Positions 55,101 through 64,000 of a DNA stretch of 64,000 nucleotides are shown here, one piece after another (positions within the stretch are counted from its first letter, which is position 1; the number at the start of each line of letters is the position of its first letter). The stretch is from Symmetrospora coprosmae (taxonomy: Eukaryota; Basidiomycota; Cystobasidiomycetes; Symmetrosporaceae): NCBI GenBank assembly GCA_008802785.1, contig VUYT01000005.1, positions 744,001 through 808,000 of the forward strand, given 5' to 3'. Position numbers and translations under genes: made by a program. Under the pieces are notes generated by a model, which saw only the letters and a list, made by a program, of their open reading frames with translations, ran no database searches and had not been told where the DNA came from.

Positions 55101-55179
55101 ACAACCCTCAGAGATCCCGTTCGGTCGAGGGACTGCCGAACAGCAGCGGTATCGTGCGGAGCATTGCAGTCCGCAGTGA
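52154..55179 (+). CDS. GH47 alpha-1,2-mannosidase with an in-frame TAA
   Basis: Eleven exons: 52154-52735, 52786-53132, 53195-53371, 53428-53572, 53631-53797, 53868-53913, 53978-54090, 54154-54722, 54792-54870, 54928-55014, 55074-55179. GH47 enzymes trim mannose from N-glycans in the ER or Golgi. A cytosolic tail is followed by a signal anchor (about residues 50-67) and a stem. The domain shows RRDWVKRAFLHAWEAYK, PSYTIGGMIDSYYEYEIK, LSCFAGGMLGLGG and IESVFYMYRITGDPVWQ. Codon 673 (54593-54595) is TAA; the same frame continues NGWRMFGNWVKHA and reaches the calcium-binding FNTEAHPFRLP. GAA-like Glu is expected there, so this looks like a nonsense change or a base error. The first junction is uncertain. 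Confidence 0.85.
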
Positions 55180-55491
55180 GAGTGAGTCCCATCGCGCAAT
55201 GCTGTTGCAGTAGCAGTCTCGAGCAGAATAGATGTAGCAAATGTCAGACAATGGTTCAGCCTTGCCAATTCCGGGAGTTGGTCGCAGACTGACCTGCGAG
55301 CGCGTCTCGGTGTTGCGCGTTGCCTGTTCCTTATACTGGCACCAACGCTGCCCATTTCGTGGAGGGACAGTGCCAGGCGCAGTCATCCACATTCGTCTAT
55401 ACCTGCGATCGTCCGCACTCTGGTCGTTTACATAGACCTGCCCTGACGCCGTCAAGACTGCCACGCCGACAGCCCGCATAAACACGTCGCC
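55180..55491. other. Intergenic between GH47 and RNase H2B genes
   Basis: 312 bp. A long minus-strand ORF crosses it but runs antisense to RNase H2B exon 1, so I treat it as a shadow. Confidence 0.4.
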
Positions 55492-57301
55492 ATGAACCAG
55501 AGCATTGCTGTCCTGCCCGCAGGTGAGCTGGCCAAGACTTGCGAGGACAGCGTACACCATAGCAAACCGTTGATAACACTCTGCCATTGCTCTCTGGTTC
55601 CCTATGAGCAAGGCCTCTCCCTCGCGTCGTCCAGCGAGCCAGCTTCCGCCCCGAACGCGTCTCAGCGCTTTCTCAAGCTCCCTCACCCTCGCACCGGTGC
55701 GTTCGCTTGGCCACCTTCACGCGCAAGCTTGCGTAGCTGATACTGTGCATATCATCCAGGCGCTCCATCGCTCTATCTCCCAGCTAGCCGCAATGGCGAG
55801 GGGGACACGCAGGTCCAGATCCTCCTCGAGGTCCAGGCAATCAATGCGACCGGCGACCGGCAGCGGAGCTGGTTCGTCGGCGATGACACTGTTGTCGGAG
55901 GTGGGTGCTGCTCGCTTGCTCTGGCCGCCCTTATCAATCCGACCTGGCGGGCCCACTCGTGTCCAGGTCAGGCCGCCTAACCTGCTTGTCCTTTTCCATA
56001 CGCAGACGGCAAGATGCTCCTCCTCACGCCCTTCGACCCGGTCTTCCTCCTGGTGCGGATACTGCTCGTCGTCAGCAGCCAGAAGGTGCGTTGCGTGCGC
56101 TCCCCATCCAAGCCTGCTGAGATGCAGAGCGCAGAGCACACAAGTGCTGACGTTCATGGCAAACCAGATGAACTCCGATTCCGGGCCCGTGGATCTGACC
56201 GGTAGCGACGCTACGGTGCTGAAGCGCTCTCTACCCTACGACGACGTTTTCGAGTCCGCCGCCGAGCTCATGCGGTATCCTCTTACGACCGGGCTTACGA
56301 CCGGGGACGAGAAAGGAGGCGTTGAAGCAGACAGCGCCTCGAGCGGGGCGGCGGATGTACAGCTGTACGACGACATGACGGCATTCGGCAGGCTGGACTG
56401 CGTCAAAGCCGCAGCGGGAGCCATCTGTCAAGTCCAGGGTGCGTCCGCCACAAAAGCCTCCGTAACGGCGAGCGTGCTTCCTGCTGACAGTGTCCTGCAT
56501 ACACCCGCGCAGAAATACATGCAGACCTGTCCACGTATCGCCTGGATCTAGAAAAGGTGCTCGCCGTCCTTCAAGGCAAGGTAGCGCAGCTAGCAACAAA
56601 AGAGGCTTTCGAAGCTTCGCCGACATTGGCCCGGTTGTTAGCGAAGGAGGGTGTAGGAGACGGGCAAGGCATCTCGCCGGAAGTGCAGCTTGGTGAGTTC
56701 CGGCTCTTCGTGGGTTTGCAGAGACACGGAAATCTTGCTAATAACTGCGTTTGCACTCCTGGTGCTACAGAAGCGCGGCAGCGGGCGGCGCTTGATATTC
56801 TTGCTGGTTTTTTGCCAAAGGATATCGCCGCTGCATTCCGAGCTACGTATACGTGCGTATCTCTGCACCGACGGGGTGATCGTGACGTTTGGCGCTGATG
56901 CAAGGGTGCGCTCATGCTTCCGCAGCTTCCCCCACCTCGCGGCCTACCTCGAGAGCACGTCCTCCTCCTCTGTCCTCTCGGTAGATTACCTTCCTGGGAT
57001 GTCGACACCCGCTCTGAGCGCCGCATCCTCCTCTTCCTCCCTCGGCTCGCTGCCCTCTACCTCTTCCGCAACGTTCGGGATGCGTCGGAGTGGCTCGTCG
57101 GGCAGCATGTCGGGCAGCACGGCCGCCGACAGCAAGAAGCGCAAGCCGGCGGAGAGCAATGGCGTGCGGCAGCTCAAGAAGGCGAGCACGAGAGGGATGA
57201 GCCCGCTCACGAGCTTCTTCCAGAAGAAGCCGACACCTAGCCCGACGCCGAGCCCGGGACTTGGTGCTGGGATCGAGGGAGGAACTGCGACGCCGCCGTG
57301 A
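55492..57301 (+). CDS. RNase H2 subunit B (Rnh202-like)
   Basis: Exons 55492-55522, 55613-55696, 55760-55900, 56006-56085, 56168-56438, 56525-56692, 56771-56852, 56926-57301; 410 aa. RNase H2 removes ribonucleotides from DNA; subunit B scaffolds the complex and links it to PCNA. Family signatures are RFLKLPHPRTGAPSLYLPA, QRSWFVGDDTVVGDGKMLL with LTPFDPVFLLVRIL, and a C-terminal PIP-box-like MSPLTSFFQKK. The helical DLSTYRLDLEKVLAVLQGKV region and the FPKDI-like GFLPKDIAAAF region also fit. The first intron (90 nt) is in frame and stop-free, so an unspliced N-terminus 30 residues longer is possible. Confidence 0.85.
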
Positions 57302-57957
57302 AGCAGACGTGTTCGGAGGGGCCCGGCCAGCGTCGATTGTGCGCGCGCACTAGCGTATGATCTATCCTTCACTCCAGTTTGCTCAACATTCTTTCCCTGA
57401 CCTGGTTTCTCCCTCCTCCCCTTCACCATACCGGCTTTGCTCCAAGCTGCCGTTGTAGGTGCAAAGCGAAGGAGAGCCGCGGATGAGGATGACACGACAG
57501 CGTGGATTGTTATCTGTTTTTCCCCGTTGATGCCGCGCGCCTGTTTGTGTGCCTGAGCAGGTGTGCATGCTCGTGTTTTTCTGTGCCTGAATCCTGGCTC
57601 CGCCCGCGTGGCGGCGTTCCTGCCCCTGAATCTCCGGCATCCGCTGTCCGCTGTCCGCTCTCCGCCCTTCGACCTCCGCACCCTCCGCTCTCGCACCTCC
57701 GCTCCCATCCTCGCCTGCCCCTTTTCCCGTCCATCGACGCATTCCAGCCAGCCAGCCGTTTCTCCCTCTCTCCCCACGGCCGAGTGATCTGTGCCGTTGC
57801 TGTCTCCTCTCCCTCTCGTCTTCTTACCTTCCTCCCATCCAACGCCTTTCCCTTCACAAGCACAAGGCAGCAGCAGCCTTCTCCCTCCCTCCCCTGTGAC
57901 ACCACCGCCATCCAACATCTACGCACACCGCACTCTTGCCCAGAAGCGACATCCAAG
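57302..57957. promoter_or_regulatory. Pyrimidine-rich upstream region of the 57958 gene
   Basis: 656 bp, with a strongly C/T-biased segment at about 57640-57900 on the plus strand, as seen in fungal promoters and leaders. No protein-coding feature is supported. Confidence 0.4.
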
Positions 57958-60900
57958 ATGGACGACGTCGCCCTGCCTATCCGCGAGGGCGGGCTGCACG
58001 CAGCCGCAGCTAAGGACAAGCACCACAGTGCGGACATCAGCACCAAAACCAGTATAAGCGATGCAGACGAATCGCTCGGCATACGGAATGAGGCAAGTCT
58101 CGGATCCTCGAAACTGTCGGCCTCGACGCGCTCGTACGGTAGCTACGACAGCAAGGGCACTACTGCATCGGCATCAGAGAAAGGGACAGCCAACACCTCC
58201 CAGAGCATCTCTATCAGCAACACCTCGTCTGCGTCTGTCGCCAAGGAGCTGGACCAGCATGCTGTCGACTCCCTCCCTGCTGCCGCCGACCCCGCTCATC
58301 CTGTACCTGATCGAGGAGAGGACGCGCCGGGGGAGGGTGGCAACAGGGGCAGTGGAGGAATTGGTCAGAAGGACCACCCAACTGCTGTGCTCGAAAGACC
58401 GGACATTCTCGCGAACCTCCCTCCTGCTACAGACAGCTTTCCAGCTCTGTCCCGCTCTCATGTCCGCTCGCCACCACCCTCGCTGCGCGCCTTCACCGCC
58501 GGATACAGAGATGAGCCCCGCCCTCCCATGCACGCCTCACCTACAGTCGAGGGAAGACACGTCAACGACTACGCTCTCAACAACCCGCTCCTCTCGCCTA
58601 GGCTCGAAGCCATCAGCGAGGTGACCGAGGATGTCAGCCTGCGGGACCTAAACTTCACACCGGACATCAAGGCTGCCAGTGTGGGCAAGGACATCCTCGG
58701 ATCGAGGTGGGTTACCTCGCAGTACTTCGCTTCGATCGCACTAGCTTGTTCCGCTGTCTGACTGCGGCTCCTCCTGCCAAAGGGTGCCTGCCCTCTCTGC
58801 AGCGGCTCCGGCCACAGCCATCAAAGACCACAGACATAACGGCGACATCTCTGTCCAGAGCAGCATCGCGTCTTTTACATCTCCCTCCGACAGGAAAGGC
58901 AAGGGAAAGAGCACCGGACCCGCAATGGACGACTCCCTCTTCGACTCGCCGCTAGCCATACCATCCTCGTCAGCGCACCTGTCATTCAAGCAGGCGGACG
59001 GATCATCCACCAGCGAACAATCCTCTCCCAGCGCGCCAATCAGCGCCGCGGCTGCCGAGAGAACGAAGCGAAGGCCTCCACCCCTCGCCTTCAGTCCGCT
59101 GAAGGCAAAGACCGCTACCAAAGACGGCACACAGATCAAGGACATCTTGTGGGGTGTGCCCGCAGATGCAGAAGAGTCGGAGATCCTCACGCCCGACGAA
59201 GAGCACATTGGGCCTATCTCGCCCTTCTTCGCCACCTTCGACCGCGAGCCGGTCGAGGAGAAAGCAAAAGGCCTGAAGCCGGCATCGAGTGCGGCGGTTT
59301 CTCTCAATGCATCGTCGCTAAAGACGAAGAGCGCAGCACCTACTCCGTATGAACAGCGCACGCCTGTTGCCCAACCGCAGACCATCCCGACCCTGGTTGG
59401 CCCCAATGCGCTCCCTTATGCTCGATGCCCGTCGTGAGTGGCAGTGGTTTCATCCTCTATCTACAGATCATGTCTGACCCGCCCTCTCCTTCCTTACAGC
59501 GGCATTGACTCGTTCGCCTTCAACCACAAGCACCCGCGCCCTCACGACCCGGTCTTGCCTTCGAGGTCGGACAGGTCTGTCAGCCCGATTCCAGCATTGT
59601 CGCGAGAGCCCACGCCCAATGGACCGCCGACCGCTACGATACCTGGCTTCCCGCCTCCGAGCGAGGGCCCACATGGCCTCAAGCCCATCTCGGTCTATAC
59701 TTCCTCGTCCCTGGGACCGTACGCCCAGTCTATGCGGAGCGGGTCCAACTCGTCCATCGGCTCCGGTAACTCCAACATGACGAGCCAGCTCTCTGCCAAC
59801 GCTCGCGCCCGGCTGAGATCCGAAGAGAAGCAGGCGCAGGTTGCACGACGTGAGCAGGCCAGGATCGAGCAGTACGGACGCAAGGAGGTGGCGAGGATCA
59901 AGCGACACTTGCAGGAGGAGGAGCAGGCGAGGAGGCAGTCTCAGCGGGGAGATGGTCGCTTTAATGCGCACGAGTCCTCGTCGCAGGATGACCAGCTCGA
60001 CTGGCAGTATGACGCACAGCGCGGCGGATGGGTCCAGTCGCCGTTGGCTGCTCGTGATCCCGATACGGCGCAGGCCGCCCGGCATGAAACTTCTACGCGG
60101 CGCTCCAGTCAGCTCAGTCTACATGCCCAGCCCTTCGTGCCTGGTGCACCGACCTCCCCTGCCTCAATAGCGGCAACTCGCCCTTCGTCCGGCTTTAGCA
60201 ACCACAGCCACAACCACAGCCAATCGACTAGCTCCGTGACCGGACCGCCCGCCTTTCCTTTCCCGCAGACTCTGGGCCAGGTTCAGCTGGGACTGGGCGG
60301 CGCCCAGCCCTATGCATTCGGGCACGCCGCCATGCCCCAGCAGCAGCTCTTCGGGCAGCACCAATCGGCCATGCCCCCGTTCCATACGTTGCCCGTCCAG
60401 CTCAACCCTTCCGCTGGCGCACACAACCCCTTGCTGGGCAGCGGATATGCACCGCAGAACATAGCCATGGCCCAGGCTATCCAGGAGCTCAGCTCCTTCA
60501 ATCAGAATCTGTTGGCGTACATGCAACTCCACCGCTCCGTTTTTGCTGGAGCACGTCAGCAGCAGCAGCAGCAGCACCTCTCACCATCGTTCCCGCAAAG
60601 CTCGCAGATGCCTTTTGCACTGCCGGGCCTTGCGAGACCTGAATTTGTGCCTGCGCCTCTCGCCAGTGCGGAGACGGCCGCAGAGCAGGTTCCTGGCCTG
60701 GCTGTCACGGAAGCCACCCCTCCTCGGGCAGTTCCGTCTGCGGCTGCAATCAGCCCTCCTGTCCAGACAGCTACTGGACAGCCGAAGGTGTACCGCATCT
60801 CGGACGATCCGGCCGTAGTCCATCACTACACGCGCTCTCAACAGCCATTGCCGCAGCCGGTCGCGTCGGACCCTCCTGCCGTTCTTCGCGAGAGCGTACT

Positions 60901-61813
60901 CGAGCATAACGCGGACACAGGCAACGTGTCCGATGCGAGCGAAGCCAGTGTTTTCGAGTACCCTCTCTCGCACAGCGTATCGGCAAGAGAGGCAGAGGAT
61001 ACCTTCATCGACAGCGGACCGGCCAACATGAGCGCGCCGGCCATCATACGATACCCACTGCCTCCTCGACCCACTCACAGCATCATGTCGGCAAAGCTGT
61101 CCGGGATCCTGACTGGAGATCCGGAGAATCGGGGCAAGCGAGTTCCGGAGGCACAGGGCAGGAAGAGAGGCGCTACTACCAGGAGGGGTGAGACTAAAGA
61201 TGCTGTTCCTAGGGCAGCAGCCGCCGCTACTGCCCCGTCACCAAAGGAGAGGGACGCGCGCTCGAGCGCTCCCTCGCCGGTCCAGGTCACCACGCCTACC
61301 AAGCCAAAAGGGAGGGCCCGTGACCTTCCCACGCCGAACGCTGTCAAGTCCGAGGGACGCCGCCAGCGTGACCCCTCCTCTACCGCTCGAAGCATCGGCA
61401 CGGACTCCGTCCGACGTACCGTTACCAGCTCTGCTCCCGCTCGAGACAGGATCCGAGCACTTGCCGATGTGACGAACCAGTCGAGCTCCTCGACTGCTTC
61501 GGATGTTCATATTACTGCCATTGCCGACTCCGAGCAGAAGTCGACTCGAGTTAACCGCCAGCGAGAGACGAGCTCGAAGAGTGTCCGACAACCCAGTACC
61601 GCACAGGATGAGAATACGCCAAGCCAGACGCGCAGGTCATCGATAGCTGCTCGAAGCGAACGGCCGCAACCGCTGCAGTCATCTACCAACCAGAGGCAGA
61701 GGAACAAAGAGAGGCGCGGCACGCACGGCGAGAAGACTGGAGCAGGAAAGGACTCTGATGCGTGGAAGGCCTTTGTCGACCAGCGCATGGGAAGCCTTGC
61801 CCGCTCTGGCTGA
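57958..61813 (+). CDS. Large low-complexity protein of unknown function
   Basis: Exons 57958-58706, 58783-59433, 59500-61813; 1237 aa. I do not recognise a catalytic domain. Most of the sequence is Ser/Pro/Ala/Gln-rich and probably disordered. Islands of apparent order are IKDILWGVPADAEESEIL, HIGPISPFFATFDREPVEE and LDWQYDAQRGGWVQSPLA. A charged helical segment near residues 567-616 (RARLRSEEKQAQVARREQAR onward) is a likely coiled coil. A Gln run follows at 60557-60576, and the C-terminus is Arg/Ser-rich and basic. Both introns join phase 2 exons cleanly. The plain ATG 57958 (MDDVALPIREGG) follows a pyrimidine-rich leader. A scaffold or nucleic-acid-associated role is only a guess. Confidence 0.65.
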
Positions 61814-62251
61814 TCGAGCCCACCAGACACGCAAAAGGCACGACGACCGCACGTACAGGTCATACTTGACAGAATGATCCTTCGAACGCGCATAGCATTC
61901 ACTTAGCCATACAGATCGCATTCAGTACTTAGCCTTTTCAAAGCCTTACGCTCTTCACGTCCGCCATGCCCTTCTCACGGTGCCCTGAAGCTCTGACGTC
62001 ATGCCATGTTGAGATAAGCGAGGCAAGCGCCAGTAAACTATTGCACTGACCTTTTGAAGAACTCTCTAAGCTTGCTCAGTTGTTTTGCTTTGCGCAGACT
62101 GCGCCTATAGACAGGGTGCATACGGAACGAAGGGAATCTCTAGCGGCGGACTGAATAGAATGAAACGACGACAACGAGCAGGCCCTGACTACTGACCTGA
62201 TGACCGCAACTATAGACAGACCATAACACTGAACAGAGAGAAAGAGAGAGA
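61814..62251. other. Convergent intergenic region
   Basis: 438 bp between the 57958 gene (+) and adenylate cyclase (-). Nothing recognised. Confidence 0.4.
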
Positions 62252-64000
62252 TCAAAGCATCTGCGAGAGCGTTTGCAGTCCGTGAAGGATATATTTCGGG
62301 TCCATCTTGGTCGCGTCGCCGAGCGCTGAGAGGACGTCTGCGAATGGTCCGAGCTGGCGCAGCTGCAGGGTAGAGAGAACGTTTTCGATCCTAACGACGA
62401 GGAGTTCGAGAAGGACGAGGAGCTGTTCGTCGGATGAGTCGGGACTGACGTTGTTGAGAGTGAGAAGGTGAGGATGGAGGGTAGTGCGTCGGCGGGGCGC
62501 GGCAGCTGGCGCCGGGAAACCGATAGTGGGCGAATTCTGGTTCGACTGAGATGTTGCCGAAGGAAGCTCGTATAGATGGTGACTGTTACCAGCAGAGAGT
62601 GCCTCTAAGCGCATGCACGTATTGGTAAGGCTCCGCACGTCTAGCGAGTCGATCAAAGGCTGGAGGCGGGGTGCTCCTGCCTGAGCTGCCGCCGCATCAC
62701 TGGCCGCAGCGCCTGGGGCCACGACCTCCTTGCTCTTGCCTCCCGTGAGACGACCAGCGAGCGCAGTCGGGTAGATGAGCGAGAGGAACTCGGGCGTCTC
62801 GAGCCCTTTGAGCTTATGCTCTCCAAGCTCGGTGATACCGCAGCCCAATTGTCGGATGGCCGCAATGTCGCGCTTCGTGGCAGCGTCGAGCTCGTTGAGG
62901 TCCACAAGGGGGTTGTCGCGATCCTCGTCACTGTCGCTCGCTGTGCTGAGCATGGCCCGCAGGACTTCCACAGCATCGGCACTGGCGGTGATCTGTCCAC
63001 CCTCTGCGACACCGGACACTCGCGCTGCTCGATTGACCATCGGTCCAAGGTAGTCCATTCGATGGTTGACGGGGTCTTGCTCGCAAATTGGCGCGCCCCA
63101 GTGTACACCCATTCGAACGGACAGGCCTCGATAGATCAGTTCTCCGCGGGGACCTGCGGGTTACGGAAGGCGCAGCAATCAATTTCGGCCCAGACGTGAG
63201 AGCCCGATTCCAATGCTACGCACCATAGAGCTCTTTGCCTTCCTCGCTCATGATGAGCTCGACCGGCCAGTCCGCGCGGAGAAGCTCGAGCTGAACTGTG
63301 TAGCACCACAACACGGCCGATGTAACCGACGAAAACGACACCATAAAGGCGTCTCCTTCCGTCTTGACCTCGTATCCGTCGAAAGCGCGGATGAGGCGGC
63401 GAAGCAGCTCGTGGTGGATGCGCATCGAATTCTGCATTCCTGGATTCGTCTCCCAGAGCGCAGTCGAGTTCCGAATATCCGTGAAGACGAGCGCGACCGT
63501 GCCCTGCGGTGCTGCATCGTCCGAAATGCGAAGACCAGGGATGCTGCCCTGAACTCTCCGCGTGACATACTTTGTGTCGTAGAAGTTGTCGGTCTCGGGC
63601 GAGGTTTTGACTAGTCCCCTGCTCATCTTCGGCTGCTTGCTCTTGAACAGGTCGGCGACATTTAACACCTGCAAGAAGATAGGTGTCGAGATGTTGACGT
63701 CAATAAACGGGCCTCACAAGCTCTCGGCTCTTCCGAACCCACCATAACCATGACATTCATCTCCGAGCCATAGGCGATGGCCATGTCCCGCAATTTCTGA
63801 GCAGCCAACATTGGATCACCCTTGCTTTCCCAGACGACATCGACAGCCGCTTGGTACGACATGGCGTCCCACAGCCCTCTGTTCCCGATGATGACAAATT
63901 CATCCGAGTCGACGAGATCCAGTACGTGAACCGCCGGCTCGCAGTTGACGGCAGGGAAGGCGTGGAAGCACCCGAATGCTCGAGCGCAAGGCACGGCATC
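62252..64000 (-). CDS. Fungal adenylate cyclase, C-terminal part (5' end outside window)
   Basis: Exons (minus) >64000-63743, 63668-63224, 63153-62252; about 534 codons here. The enzyme makes cAMP for PKA signalling (Cyr1/Uac1 class). The incoming exon is the end of the PP2C-like domain (DEFVIIGNRGLWDAMSYQ). The class III cyclase domain follows: VALVFTDIRNSTALWE with the metal-binding Asp, GYEVKTEGDAFMVSF with the second Asp, RGLSVRMGVHWGAP rebuilt across an intron, and MDYLGPMVNRAARVSG. A C-terminal region of about 200 residues ends with an acidic/leucine-rich helical segment, possibly the CAP-binding end of fungal cyclases (inference). Leucine-rich repeats and the Ras-associating domain should lie upstream, beyond the window. 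Confidence 0.93.

Noticed and set aside
55108-55686. 192-aa minus-strand ORF across the GH47 / RNase H2B boundary
   Set aside because: It is antisense to the well-supported RNase H2B first exons and to the last GH47 exon, has no family motif, and its composition mirrors those codons.
1-64000. tRNA, rRNA, CRISPR, transposon or viral-derived elements
   Set aside because: I looked for cloverleaf boxes, regular spacer arrays, terminal repeats and transposase or polymerase motifs by eye and found none; a tRNAscan or RepeatMasker run would be decisive.

Overview
The window is nuclear DNA from a basidiomycete fungus. Gene content is fungal throughout: Pbs2-type MAPKK, GAF-hybrid histidine kinases, haspin, Nab2, Ind1, the fungal PP2C-like plus adenylate cyclase fusion, a GH47 mannosidase and a Sur7-like membrane protein. 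Genes are dense, GC-rich and rich in short introns of about 50-145 nt. Donors are mostly GTGAGT or GTGCGT, with a CTGAC/CTRAC-like branch site close to the acceptor. A smut-like or yeast-like basidiomycete (Ustilaginomycotina or Pucciniomycotina) is my inference; the sequence does not settle the subphylum.

Layout. 0-5 kb: phosphopentomutase end, PRA1/Yip3, PQ-loop transporter, mitochondrial ribosomal protein uS2m. 5-10 kb: three F-box-like genes, two of them clear paralogs. 10-12 kb: Nab2-type poly(A) RNA-binding protein. 13-16.7 kb: three diverged tandem copies of a gene family I do not recognise. 16.7-26 kb: GT25 glycosyltransferase, NAP1, an unrecognised gene, and a CFIm68/CPSF6-like RRM protein. 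26-34.4 kb: haspin kinase and a 13-exon hormone-sensitive-lipase-like hydrolase. 35-42 kb: Pbs2 MAPKK, a Sur7/PalI-like four-TM protein, an aldo/keto reductase. 42.5-50.1 kb: two tandem hybrid histidine kinases with matching intron positions. 50.5-64 kb: Ind1, GH47 mannosidase with an in-frame TAA, RNase H2 subunit B, a large low-complexity protein, and the 3' end of adenylate cyclase.

Most genes are independent housekeeping loci. Functional links can be argued for stress signalling (two hybrid histidine kinases near Pbs2, the MAPKK of the HOG pathway; adenylate cyclase at the far end) and for secretory glycosylation (GT25, GH47). Exon boundaries were read by hand from splice consensus, reading-frame continuity and remembered family motifs. 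Every model given sums to a whole number of codons, but starts and a few junctions remain provisional. I saw no tRNA, rRNA, CRISPR array, transposon or viral relic.
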